A stretch of DNA of 64,000 bases from Nannocystis pusilla (GTDB taxonomy: Bacteria > Myxococcota_A > Polyangia > Nannocystales > Nannocystaceae): the NCBI RefSeq assembly GCF_020073745.1, contig NZ_JAIRAU010000045.1, positions 1 through 64,000 of the forward strand. Direction: 5' to 3'. A program made the position numbers and the translations under genes. Of the stretch, positions 36,974 to 46,279 are shown piece by piece. The notes under the pieces are model-generated. The model had not been told where the DNA came from and ran no database searches. It was given only the letters and a program-made list of their open reading frames with translations. Within the stretch, counting starts at the first letter, position 1; every line of letters begins with the position of its first letter.

Positions 36974-37312
36974 GTGACTCCGAAGGAACCCTTGCCCCCG
37001 GTCGCCACGACCGGCGACCTCGTGAAGATCACGGGGCTGAGCAAAGACACGATGTACGACTGGGCCGACATGGGTCTGCTGCCCGCGCCGGAGGTGATCT
37101 CCGACGGGCGCCGGGGGATCAAGTCGCGCTGGCCGATCGAGGCGCTCGAGCGGGCCCGGTTCGTGATGGCCAGACGCGCCGAGCTGCTGACGCTGGCGGA
37201 GATCAGGGTCCTGGTCACCGAGAAATGGGGGCCGCCGACCGCGGAGGACATCGCCCGGCGCGAGGCGGCGCGGGCGCTACGCCGGCCGAAACGGCTACGC
37301 TCGCAGCAGTAG
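36974..37312 (+). CDS. MerR-type HTH protein A, copy 1
   Basis: 112 residues from the GTG at 36974. HTH near residues 10-35: TGDLVKITGLSKDTMYDWAD, followed by MGLLPAP, which has the spacing of a MerR winged helix, then a basic helix (LERARFVMARRAELLTLAEI) and an Arg/Lys-rich tail. No effector domain, so probably a small transcriptional regulator. It has one paralogue immediately downstream and one set 13 kb away. The longer open frame from 36905 is possible but contradicted by the conserved promoter. Confidence 0.75.
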   Translation: MTPKEPLPPVATTGDLVKITGLSKDTMYDWADMGLLPAPEVISDGRRGIKSRWPIEALERARFVMARRAELLTLAEIRVLVTEKWGPPTAEDIARREAARALRRPKRLRSQQ

Positions 37313-37315
37313 GCG

Positions 37316-37615
37316 ATGAAGCGCAGGTTCGTCACGAACGAGGAACTGATCGCCGTCACTGGGGTGTCGCGGCAGTCGCTCAACCTGTGGGTTAAGAAGG
37401 GGCTGCTGCCAGCGCCGACGCTGATCTCCGACGGCAAATCCGGCGTCCGCTCGCGGTGGCCGGCGGAGGCGCTCGAGCGGGCGAAGTTCATCGTCGAGGT
37501 ACGGAGGCACTACGCGCTGTCGGAGATCGTCGCGCTGGCGCGGGCGCGGTGGAGCGTTGAGGAGGACACCCAGGCGGGACCGCTCAAGCCGGATACCCGA
37601 CGCCGCCCGGAGTGA
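37316..37615 (+). CDS. MerR-type HTH protein B, copy 1
   Basis: 99 residues, ATG 4 nt after the stop of HTH A. The fold is the same as A (EELIAVTGVSRQSLNLWVKK, GLLPAPTLISDGKSG, SRWPAEALERAKFIV), so A and B are ancient tandem paralogues that may act as a heterodimer. A 452-nt gap follows before the convergent gene. Confidence 0.75.
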   Translation: MKRRFVTNEELIAVTGVSRQSLNLWVKKGLLPAPTLISDGKSGVRSRWPAEALERAKFIVEVRRHYALSEIVALARARWSVEEDTQAGPLKPDTRRRPE

Positions 37616-37700
37616 CCTGTCAGGTGTCCTCGAGCGACAGCGCCGATGGCATAAGGGCCGAGCGCCCGGGCATGTAAGGCGGAAAGCTTCGATGCCGGGC

Positions 37701-38055
37701 CTACCCGGGCCGCTCTTGCGTATCCGTCCGATGCGAGCCCTGGCGAGCGCACCCCTTGACGGGGTCAACACCTCGCAAAACTACTGAACCCGACGGTGGC
37801 GGGGTGGTCGCGATACGGTCGGGTTGTCGCGCGACAACCTTCGCGCCAAACAGCCATTTTCCCTGCGGCAGCGCGTCGTGGTCAAGCGCAAAGCCTGCGG
37901 GATCCACTGGTCGCGAAAAGTGGATCCGATCCTGGCCGCCACTAAAGCGGAGGGCCTTGAGGTAGAAGGCAGTCGGCCGGTCGACCAGGATCCGGGCGTC
38001 GAAAATCGCATTGTAGGTCGCCTGAAAGGCCGAGAAGGTGGCCTCGACGTGCCGC
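37701..38055 (-). pseudogene. Coding-like stretch without a start, behind the PLD-like gene
   Basis: A minus-strand frame, +2 relative to the PLD-like gene just upstream, reads HVEATFSAFQATYNAIFDAR, ALRFSGGQDRIHFSRPVDPA and QGKWLFGAKVVARQPD. Composition is protein-like, but no start codon with a ribosome site is present; a GTG at 37907 would give only 68 residues. It could be a frameshifted C-terminal extension of the PLD-like protein, a remnant, or a small gene with a rare start. Confidence 0.35.
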
Positions 38056-38067
38056 GCGCCGCTGGGG

Positions 38068-40176
38068 TCACTCCTGGACCCATGACCACAGCCTTTTGGC
38101 CAGCGGGTAGCTCTCGATGGCTAGGCCGAAGTGCAGTCCGCTAGCCTCGCTACAAGCCGCGACGGCGAGCCAGTCGCTGAAACAGAGGAAGACCGCGTCG
38201 TCCATGACTAGCGCGTGGAGGGGAACAGGTTGGTAAGGCAAAAGCACGCGGAGGCGGGGTGAAGGAACGAGCGCTTTCAATGTGGTACGCGCCTTCTCGG
38301 CCGCCTCCCGGGTGCTTCCCGATCCACTGGAGCAAACGAGCGTCACCTGCCACCCGCGCACCTCGACAGCGTGGGCGATGACGGCCGTGATCTCCGACGT
38401 CAGGAGGTCTTCGTCAAGGCGAGAGCCGAGGATCAGGATCTGGCCCTCTACGGGGCGGCGGTTCGGCTCCGTCAGGACAGCCGCTAGTGTCGGTAGCAGG
38501 TCGCTCGCACCCAGCCGAGTCCACAGCGCCCACGGAGACGCAGGGGTCAGCGAAAGATTGTACGCCAGCTCGTCCCGCTCCTCGCCTAGGAACGGGAGCT
38601 GTTCGACGAGGGGGCGGGAGCGGTCGATCTTGTGCGAATCAACAGTCTGAAGCTCCTCGATCTGCTTGCGCATGAGCAGTTCCGGGTCGACTACGGCGTT
38701 GACGAGCCGCTCCGTGAATGCTCGCAGTCCGTCGATCGCCACGATGATCGGGCGCGCGTCCGGCCCCTCGCCGAGTCGGGCCTCCTCATGCGACCGCATC
38801 GTGTCACGGCGAACGCGCAGGCGACGGAGCAGTTCGCGCGACAACTCGTGCTCGTGGCCCTGTTGGTGCGTGTCGGGCAGCGCCTGGAGGATCCCGAGGA
38901 ACTCGTTGGCCAGGTTCGCGCCGGTCATCCGCAGGGTGTGGGTCTGCGGCGCGTGACGCAGTCGGATCTCGGACCAATCGCCGAGCACGACCGCGGGGCC
39001 ACCGTGCGGCCACTCCCGGACAAGCACCGACACGAACCGCGTCGGGCCGACCACCCGCTGCAGCTCGCTGTCCAAGCCATCGAGCCGCGCCCGGACCGTC
39101 GGCGGTACGATCAACAGCAGGTTGCTCGGAACCGGTTTGTCCGCGCGCGCGCGCTCGTCGAGTAGCTCATGGACCCCCGTGATCGCGCCCTCCCAGGGCA
39201 CGACGACGACCACCCAGTCGTGCGAGCGGTCGAGCACGGGCGCGATCCAGCGCATGTCTCGGTCGGCCCGTGCGTGCTCGAGCAGTTCGACGTGAGCGAC
39301 CGACAGCAGGTGGCCGGCCAACGGGGCCTGCTTCTCCCGCACCGTCCGGAGCTCGAACCCCGACATCGGCGGCGGGAGCTGCTGGAGGAACGCGTCGACC
39401 GCGTCCCTCCACGCGTCGAGATGAGCTCGTGCTCGCCACCTCGAGACCAGGCGCACGCCTTCAGCATCGGTCGTCGCCGCAAGGTGGAACGCCATCTCGT
39501 TGCCGCGCGAGAACGCGATGCGCCGCAGTGAGACGGACCAGACGCGGGTGACCCATGCCGGAATGCCGTCGGCGGTCAGCTGCGGGATCACCTGATCTTG
39601 GAGCTGCGCCTCGCTCCCGGGCACGCAGATCGTCTGCGGGCGCACGCGGTACCGGTCCGTCAAGCGATCGAGGAGGGAGAAGCTCTGTCGCCGCTCCATT
39701 AGCTGGCTGTCGCACCGGAGCAGGCACTCGATTAGCTGCGCGTCCGGGGCCTGGAGAAAGCTATCGACCAGCGGGACGAGCCCCGTCAATTCGTGAGAGG
39801 CACCGCCTCCGCCGGACTCGAGGTGATCGACGAGGTCGGCCGGCAACACGATGCCTGTGGCAGAGTCCTGCCAAACGTCGAACGCCTCGCCTGCCCGATG
39901 GACCACAATCGGGCTCGACTCGCTGACCAGGCGCAGCTCCTTGACCCCGTTCTGCACCACCAGGCGCGCGCGATTGCGACGCACCAGATCGCCGAGGACA
40001 TCTTCGACGACCCGCGGTTCGAGCCCGAACGCCCGGACCAGCCGCGAGACGTTGGTCTCGTACTTCAACACCTCGAGGAACAACCGCGCGAGTGGGTCGA
40101 ACTCGTCGACCGGCAAGAACTGCGGCGTGCAGCGGTAGCGGACCCCGGACAGCCGAAGCACGAAATCACGATTCAC
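38068..40176 (-). CDS. Degenerate phospholipase D-like protein of the Mokosh-like operon
   Basis: 702 residues from the GTG at 40176, overlapping the helicase stop by 11 nt. The C-terminal ~130 residues have the PLD layout: QILILGSRLDEDLLTSEI, a helix and strand (RGWQVTLVCSSGSG), then PLHALVMDDAVFLCFSDWLA, which aligns with HxK(x)4D...GSxNW but lacks the Lys. It is therefore probably altered or inactive as a nuclease. The N-terminal half has no recognised domain. Last gene of a three-gene coupled operon; in Mokosh type I the second gene is a PLD nuclease (MkoB), which this could replace. Confidence 0.7.
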   Translation of the reverse strand: MNRDFVLRLSGVRYRCTPQFLPVDEFDPLARLFLEVLKYETNVSRLVRAFGLEPRVVEDVLGDLVRRNRARLVVQNGVKELRLVSESSPIVVHRAGEAFDVWQDSATGIVLPADLVDHLESGGGGASHELTGLVPLVDSFLQAPDAQLIECLLRCDSQLMERRQSFSLLDRLTDRYRVRPQTICVPGSEAQLQDQVIPQLTADGIPAWVTRVWSVSLRRIAFSRGNEMAFHLAATTDAEGVRLVSRWRARAHLDAWRDAVDAFLQQLPPPMSGFELRTVREKQAPLAGHLLSVAHVELLEHARADRDMRWIAPVLDRSHDWVVVVVPWEGAITGVHELLDERARADKPVPSNLLLIVPPTVRARLDGLDSELQRVVGPTRFVSVLVREWPHGGPAVVLGDWSEIRLRHAPQTHTLRMTGANLANEFLGILQALPDTHQQGHEHELSRELLRRLRVRRDTMRSHEEARLGEGPDARPIIVAIDGLRAFTERLVNAVVDPELLMRKQIEELQTVDSHKIDRSRPLVEQLPFLGEERDELAYNLSLTPASPWALWTRLGASDLLPTLAAVLTEPNRRPVEGQILILGSRLDEDLLTSEITAVIAHAVEVRGWQVTLVCSSGSGSTREAAEKARTTLKALVPSPRLRVLLPYQPVPLHALVMDDAVFLCFSDWLAVAACSEASGLHFGLAIESYPLAKRLWSWVQE

Positions 40177-43100
40177 GGGCACCTCGCTTCGCCGACGATC
40201 TGCGCTCCGCCTCGCGCTTGAGCCCGTGGTAGCGCCGCAGGTCATCCCAGTAGCGGTCCTCGATGAAATCGCTCGCCGGCAGAATCAACACGCCGGAGTT
40301 TCGGTCGCCCGCCAGTGCCTCTACCTCGCTGGCGACCCGCTCCATCGCGGTCCCCGGGTGGCGTCTGAAGTGCTGCAGACACCCGACGATCACCAGGAGG
40401 CGCTCGGCGCGTGAGAAGATGACGGTCGCACGCTGCACGTTCTCGAGGAAGCCGAGCGCCGACTGTCGCCGCCTGAGGCTGTTGTTGCGGACGAGCGACA
40501 CCAGTACGATGTCGGCCTGCTTGCCCTGGAAGCTGTCGGCAGTGTGCAGGTTGTTCTGCAACTCGCCACCGCCGCTGAAGCTGTAACCGCGGGTCAGTTT
40601 CGCCAAGGCACTAATCTGCGCCCGGTACGGTGACAGGATCGCTACGGTGTATTTTTTCGGCGGTCCGACCAGGAGATGGCGCGCGAAGCCGAGCAGCACG
40701 CGCGCCTCGAAGCCATTCTCGTACCCGCCGCCGAAGACGTGGTGTTCGGTCGCTAGCTCCTGATCCTCGACCCAGGGCGTGTCGAGCCAGACGATCGATT
40801 TGTCGCGGATCTCCGGGAGATTCCTGGGTTCGAGGCGGTGGCGTCGCTGTTCCTTGAGCAGCTCTGGCGAGCCCGTAGCGATTTCGCCGTCGTAGAAGCA
40901 CCGGCTGATGAAGTCGCCGATGACGGGATGCATGCGCCATTGCGTCCGCAACATGCCTGTCAGCCCCTGTATGGCCGCGGACTTGCCGTCGAGCCCGCCC
41001 GGCAGCGATGCACCCAGCGGGACCCGTAGCCGCGAGCGCGTGAGGGCGTAGTCGAAGAATCGGAACAGGCTCATCATCTCCTGCTGGATGCCGGCCCACA
41101 GATCGCGGGGCGCCGGGCCGGTCCCGAGGATGGTCGCCGGATCGATGCCACTCGCGTTCCCGCCGGTGCGTTTGCCGTACCGGTACCGCTCACGGTGCTC
41201 GGCGATCTCCGCTCGCAGGCAGCCGTCGATGTCGTCAAGGCCGAACGGTGGAAGCTGCTTCTGGTCGCCGATCAGCAGCCAGCGGCGCGCGAACCGTAGC
41301 GGACCGAGCACTTCGAGCGGATACGCCTTCGCCGCTTCCTCGTAGATCACCAGATCGAAGCTGCCGGGCCGCAGCGCTGCCAATCGGCGGTCATTGGCGG
41401 TGGCGTAGACGAGGTTCGCGGAGCTGACCAGCCGGTTCTCCAGGCTGCGGGATAGTCCGTAGAGCGCCTGGGTCTCTTTCAGATGCTGCCACGCCGCGAG
41501 CGCCTTCTCGTGCTGGATGTCGCCTGGGCCGGGGCGCCACTCGGATGCGTCGATCATCAGCTGCGCGGCCACGCGCGACGGGTGGAATTCCCGCGCCACC
41601 CGCACGCCCTCCTGGCCATAGCGCTGCTCGTCCAGACGCTCCTCCGAGGTGAGACGCACGCTGCTGGGGCTGAGCTTGCCGCCGCCGCTGCCCAGCGCGG
41701 CGAGCGACTGCTGGACCCGCTCAAGGAGGTTATTCAGCGGATCATGGGCCTGCGAGACAATGAGGATCCGCGACGACGGTGCCTGATGCAGGGTACGGAG
41801 GATGATCTCGGCCGCGAGCGTCGTCTTGCCGGTGCCCGGGGGACCCTGGACGAGGAAGTGCGGGCGGCGGTTCTGGATCGCCACCGCCAGCGCCTGCTTG
41901 TCCGCGTCGAGCCGACCATCGAACAGCCGCGTCGGCGGCAAGTTGAGGTCGTCGAAGGTCTCCTCGGGGGTATGGAGCGCGCGGACGAGGAACGGGTCGC
42001 GCTCAATGTCCGCCAGAACGTCCTTGCGGCGCTGGTACAGGGCGTGGTGGCCCGCGAGGCTGTGCGGGCGGACGAAGCCTTGCGTCGGCGGCCTGCCGGC
42101 ACCCTCACGGCGGATCCGGTGCATCTCGATCCGACCGGTTTGCTCGTCGCTGCTCTTTTGGAACCATCTCTGGCCGGGATCGAAGCGGGCGGTCGGGCTC
42201 CGCCGGCGGCCGAGCTCGAAGTACGTGTTGCCGCGATCGGCCGACTGCGCCATTAGATCGGAGAGCCCATATCGGTTTCGCTCGCCGTTCCCGACCCGCC
42301 GGTCGCCGACTCCCTGAATGATCGCAACGTCGTACAGGCCCGGCCGCGTGGCCTCCCTATACTCGACGAGCTCGTATGGTTCCACCTGACGCTCCCACGA
42401 CTTGCGCTCGAGATCAATCGACCAGTGAAGGCGGGCGACGAAGGCCCGCTCGTCGGACGTGAGCCCCTCGTAGAGCCGCTCGACCGCGTTGAACCAGCGG
42501 GTCCACCCCTCCGGGCTGGTCAGCAGAGGGGCGATCTGCAGCTGCCGGTGGTAGTTGTGGATCTCGACACCGCCGACGAGCGTGCCGAGGACCGCGCCCG
42601 ACGGGCCGTCGTGCTCCTTGGCGACCTTGAGCCAGCCGATGTGGTGGTGAAGGTGCCCGTGAAAATGGAACGGCTCGACCGTGAAGTTGAGGTCCCTACC
42701 CTCGAGCAACAAGGGGGCCCCCGCGCGCCGATTGGGGCGGATTCTCGCGTTCTTCAGCTGCTTCTGGATCCACGAGGCGAGCGCCTCGATACTGGCGAAT
42801 TCGAGGTTGGGAAGCTCATCGTGGATGAACCGAGCGATCGATTCTGGGGTCGAGAGTTCGAGTGCGGAGACCAGTTGGAGCGGACGATCGGCGCCGGCGT
42901 GATGGTCCGGGTCGGACTGGGCTAGGACGCCGACAGTCTCAAGGATCGAGTCGAGATCGGCGCAGCGGCGGATCGGGTCGGGGCGCAGCAGCTCGGCGAG
43001 GACGAACGCCTCCTCGGGAAGCAGCCGCTGGTCGCGCCTCGCCTCGTTGACCGTGATCAGGAGCTGGGTGATCCATTCCCTGTGCGCCTTCGCGTCGTAG

Positions 43101-46100
43101 CTCGTCGGCAAGCGCTCGCGCTCGGCCGGGCGCAGCGGTTCCATCATGCATTCGTACAGCAGCACGCCGAGGGCGAACGCGTCCGTGACTGGGCCCTCGC
43201 CGCTGACGAACCCGTCCTCGCCGCGAGCGCGCATGGAGATCCGCTCCGGCGCCATGTAGCGGTCGACGACCGGGTTCGTCAGCGGCTGCGAGGCGATGAT
43301 GTTGTACATGTAAACGGACCACTCGAAGTTCGCCAGGCGTAGCCACGGGCGTCCCCGGCTCGAGCGGGCTTCGGGGTCCACGAGAACGTGCTCGGGGCGG
43401 ACGGCGCGGTGAAGGTATCCGGCACGGTGCAGCGACGCGAGGCCGTCGATGATGCCCTGCAGGTGCCACCACAACCCGGAGCGGGAGCTGCGGCGGAGGC
43501 GCTCGATCTCGCCGCTGTCGATCAGGTCGCGGAGGGTCCGTGGACCCACGTGATCGGTCACCAGGATGAGCGCCTGACCCTCGAAGCGGGAGACGTGGAG
43601 GCGGGGCAGCGCGCGGCCTTCCCAGCGGGTGGCGAGGGTGGTCAACAGCCGGCGTTCGTTATCCCACAGGTGGGCAAGGAAGGTCTGGACGCTCGGCTCT
43701 CCGCCCTCGACTCGGTACGCGCGCGCAAGCAGCTCGCGCCCGAGGCGCTCGACGCTCCAGGCTCGGACGTACCCGGGCGGGACGCCATAGATCCGGTAGG
43801 GCACCGGGCGCCCGACCTTGTAGACGCTGCCGAGAATCACCGCGAGCTCGCTGGCCTCGATGTGCTTTCCAGCGCGGGTCGGCGCGGCCTCGGGCATGGC
43901 GACGTTGATCGCCCGAAGCGTTTGGATCGATCCGCGCAGACTCGAGATCTCGGCCGGCCAGTCGCTCGCGAGAGCCTCGAGCAGTTCGTGCCAGCTCGAC
44001 CAGACCGACTCGTCCTCGCGGCTCGCCGCCGCCGACCACTCAGGGTCGGCGTCGATCCGCTGAAACAGGTACTCGATGTTATTGACGATGTCCTGAAGGT
44101 ACGACTGGCGGCACTGCTCGTCGACCAGGGCGATGATGTGGGAGATGATCATCGGCAGCGTCCACAGCGCCACGCCGACGCCCGCGGACGAACCGGAGTC
44201 GACCGACTCGACGGCCCGGTGCAGCGCCTCGCCGAGGCGCTGACGCGCTTTCTCCTTCTCCTGGAGGTGGGCCAGCAGGGCAACCGCCCCCCGGGTGAGG
44301 ACCACGTCCTGACACGCGAATTCGGTCAATCGTGAAACAGTGACCAGGGCAGACACGAGCTTTCGTACCCGGTCGCCCATTTCGGACTGTGCGCGGCGGC
44401 AGCTGGCGAGCTGCGACAAGCTGCCCGGCAGCACAATGGTCCCCAGGTGACCCGGCTCGAAAGCGAATCGCTCGAGCGCCGACGTGACCGCCGCGAAGCT
44501 GTGTGCCCACAATTCGGACAGGCCCTCGGCCGCACTGTCCGTGAGCGGTTCGCAGCGCTGCAGGACGTGCGGTGAGACGTGGCAGACGAGACCTCGCAGG
44601 GGCTGAATGTCCGTCCGGCCCTCGAGACCCCCGAGGATGGCAGCGTGCAGCCGGCGCAGCGCCGCCGGGATCCGTGCGCCGGCCGGAACCAACACGAGGC
44701 GGTCAGTCGCCTGGATCCACTCCTCCGGCGGCCTCTCACTGGTAATCACAGACCACCAGGATTCGACGTCGATCTCCGCGAACGAGGCCTCGGCTTCCGG
44801 GGCCTCCTGCTGCTGCGGATCGACGGCGCGCAGCTCGTCCGCCCAAGCCGCGACGTCGTCATGCAGGGCGAGTGCCTGCTTCAGGCTCGCGGCCAGCGCG
44901 CGCGCCCGGATCCGCCGGACCTCGGCGGTCGGCGAGGCCTGACGGAGCTTGCGCGCCGCGTCCATCGGCCGGTTCTGCTTCAGCAGGATCTGCCCGAGGC
45001 TGACCGCGGCGTGCCAGCGGCCCTCGTCGAGCTCTAGCGCCCGCTCGAACGCCTGGGCGGCCCCGTCGAAGTCCCCCTTTCCGTACAGCTCGCGGCCCCT
45101 GCGTTCTTCGCGCTCAGCGGCCGCGGACTGGCCGTCGCGTGGGTCCTCGGGCTCGGCGAGGAGCACGCCGGGGTCGATCGATGCGATCCACTGCCGGATC
45201 ATCTCGACCGCGTAGACGTACCCATGGGCGGTCTCGGCGAGGACGTCGTCGTCAAGGAGACCGCCGAGGAGCGGTTTGAAGTCGGAGCTCTCGTAGGGCG
45301 CTCCCCATCGCTGCACGCGCGCCGTCACCTCCTCGAGGACCGCGGGCGTGCCCTCGGCGACCGCGCGGAGGAACAGCTGCTTTACCCGCCCCAGCTGGCG
45401 CCAGGCGTCCCCCCATGTCTCTGACCGGTCCAGCGCCAGGTCCAGCGCCGCGTTCACCTCGGGGATGGTCACGACGGCGGTGGTGCCGTCTGCGCGCCGG
45501 CGGTGCACTGCCGCGCCGAGCGCCGCAGCGAACAGTGGATGACCGCTGGTCAGTTCCCAGGCCCTCCCGACCGCGTCGTCGCTCCACGCGTAATGGTCGC
45601 GCACGGGCTGATTCAACAGGGCGGCGACATCGGCGCGAGAGAATCGCTCCAGGTTGTGGCGAGGGAAGTCCTTGTAGATGTCGGGGATGTCACGCGCCAG
45701 GCCCCGTCCGTACGCGCGTCCCCAGACGACGCAGAGAAAAGGTCGATTCCGGGACGCCCCAACGATCGGCGTCAGCGCGTGGCCGAGCTCGCCCGGCGCT
45801 CGCGGGTCGCGAGCCTCCGCCACCTCCATCTCGTCAATCAGGACGACCAGACGGCGCGGCGCCAGCTTGAGCAGCTCCGCGAGCCCGCGCCGGCGGAACA
45901 TTTGGATGTCGATCCCGGGGCTCGATACCAAATTGCGCAGCGGCGCCGGCAGGTGACCGACCGCCGATTCGACGACCTCCAGCAGGGCGAGCAGCACGGT
46001 CGGCGCGACCGAGCCGACCGGCCACACGTCGGAATGCCCTAGAATACTCAGCAGATCGAGCCGGATGACGAGCGCCTCGTCTTCGATGAGTACCCCGAGC

Positions 46101-46279
46101 CGCTCGAGGACGGAGGACTTGCCGAATCGACGCGGCCCGCGGATCAAGAAGCCGGGCACGTTCAGGTTCCGCACGAGCGCGCGAATCTCGCTCAGCAGCA
46201 CCGTCCGGTTGGCAAATCGGCAGTCGTCGTGGATGGCTCCGCCGACCAGGAACGGCGCTGCCGGCCACTCGTCGCTCAT
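40166..46279 (-). CDS. AAA-ATPase / TPR / pseudokinase / SF1 helicase fusion (Mokosh MkoA-like)
   Basis: 2037 residues from the ATG at 46279, which overlaps the previous stop (ATGA). Residues 1-370: AAA/STAND-type ATPase, Walker A GPRRFGKSS (~46), Walker B LVVLIDEME. ~390-446: TPR (ELYGKGDFDGAAQAFERAL). ~450-820: unassigned helical. ~840-1140: kinase fold with HRAVRPEHV in place of HRD and ANFEW in place of DFG, so a pseudokinase; YMAPERI kept. ~1450-2000: SF1 helicase of the COG1112/Upf1 type, with GPPGTGKTT (~1480), YEEAAK, GDQKQLPPF, RMHPVIGDF, DSFQGKQAD and FSRAERLLVIVG. Kinase plus COG1112 helicase is the MkoA plan; the N-terminal ATPase and TPR are additions. Confidence 0.85.
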   Translation of the reverse strand: MSDEWPAAPFLVGGAIHDDCRFANRTVLLSEIRALVRNLNVPGFLIRGPRRFGKSSVLERLGVLIEDEALVIRLDLLSILGHSDVWPVGSVAPTVLLALLEVVESAVGHLPAPLRNLVSSPGIDIQMFRRRGLAELLKLAPRRLVVLIDEMEVAEARDPRAPGELGHALTPIVGASRNRPFLCVVWGRAYGRGLARDIPDIYKDFPRHNLERFSRADVAALLNQPVRDHYAWSDDAVGRAWELTSGHPLFAAALGAAVHRRRADGTTAVVTIPEVNAALDLALDRSETWGDAWRQLGRVKQLFLRAVAEGTPAVLEEVTARVQRWGAPYESSDFKPLLGGLLDDDVLAETAHGYVYAVEMIRQWIASIDPGVLLAEPEDPRDGQSAAAEREERRGRELYGKGDFDGAAQAFERALELDEGRWHAAVSLGQILLKQNRPMDAARKLRQASPTAEVRRIRARALAASLKQALALHDDVAAWADELRAVDPQQQEAPEAEASFAEIDVESWWSVITSERPPEEWIQATDRLVLVPAGARIPAALRRLHAAILGGLEGRTDIQPLRGLVCHVSPHVLQRCEPLTDSAAEGLSELWAHSFAAVTSALERFAFEPGHLGTIVLPGSLSQLASCRRAQSEMGDRVRKLVSALVTVSRLTEFACQDVVLTRGAVALLAHLQEKEKARQRLGEALHRAVESVDSGSSAGVGVALWTLPMIISHIIALVDEQCRQSYLQDIVNNIEYLFQRIDADPEWSAAASREDESVWSSWHELLEALASDWPAEISSLRGSIQTLRAINVAMPEAAPTRAGKHIEASELAVILGSVYKVGRPVPYRIYGVPPGYVRAWSVERLGRELLARAYRVEGGEPSVQTFLAHLWDNERRLLTTLATRWEGRALPRLHVSRFEGQALILVTDHVGPRTLRDLIDSGEIERLRRSSRSGLWWHLQGIIDGLASLHRAGYLHRAVRPEHVLVDPEARSSRGRPWLRLANFEWSVYMYNIIASQPLTNPVVDRYMAPERISMRARGEDGFVSGEGPVTDAFALGVLLYECMMEPLRPAERERLPTSYDAKAHREWITQLLITVNEARRDQRLLPEEAFVLAELLRPDPIRRCADLDSILETVGVLAQSDPDHHAGADRPLQLVSALELSTPESIARFIHDELPNLEFASIEALASWIQKQLKNARIRPNRRAGAPLLLEGRDLNFTVEPFHFHGHLHHHIGWLKVAKEHDGPSGAVLGTLVGGVEIHNYHRQLQIAPLLTSPEGWTRWFNAVERLYEGLTSDERAFVARLHWSIDLERKSWERQVEPYELVEYREATRPGLYDVAIIQGVGDRRVGNGERNRYGLSDLMAQSADRGNTYFELGRRRSPTARFDPGQRWFQKSSDEQTGRIEMHRIRREGAGRPPTQGFVRPHSLAGHHALYQRRKDVLADIERDPFLVRALHTPEETFDDLNLPPTRLFDGRLDADKQALAVAIQNRRPHFLVQGPPGTGKTTLAAEIILRTLHQAPSSRILIVSQAHDPLNNLLERVQQSLAALGSGGGKLSPSSVRLTSEERLDEQRYGQEGVRVAREFHPSRVAAQLMIDASEWRPGPGDIQHEKALAAWQHLKETQALYGLSRSLENRLVSSANLVYATANDRRLAALRPGSFDLVIYEEAAKAYPLEVLGPLRFARRWLLIGDQKQLPPFGLDDIDGCLRAEIAEHRERYRYGKRTGGNASGIDPATILGTGPAPRDLWAGIQQEMMSLFRFFDYALTRSRLRVPLGASLPGGLDGKSAAIQGLTGMLRTQWRMHPVIGDFISRCFYDGEIATGSPELLKEQRRHRLEPRNLPEIRDKSIVWLDTPWVEDQELATEHHVFGGGYENGFEARVLLGFARHLLVGPPKKYTVAILSPYRAQISALAKLTRGYSFSGGGELQNNLHTADSFQGKQADIVLVSLVRNNSLRRRQSALGFLENVQRATVIFSRAERLLVIVGCLQHFRRHPGTAMERVASEVEALAGDRNSGVLILPASDFIEDRYWDDLRRYHGLKREAERRSSAKRGARES

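Larger units (their letters stand above)
36301..37615. repeat. Duplicated regulator cassette, copy 1
   Basis: A 1.3-kb block: a minus-strand small gene, a divergent promoter region, and two plus-strand HTH genes. The same gene order with strong nucleotide similarity recurs at 49430-50618 in the same orientation. Long stretches of the first HTH gene are near-identical (for example GGGCTGAGCAAAGACACGAT against the same with one change). Confidence 0.8.

Noticed and set aside
44515..44543. CGGACA...TGTCCG inverted repeat in the helicase gene
   Set aside because: Spacing and arm order differ from the dispersed motif, so it was not counted as a copy.
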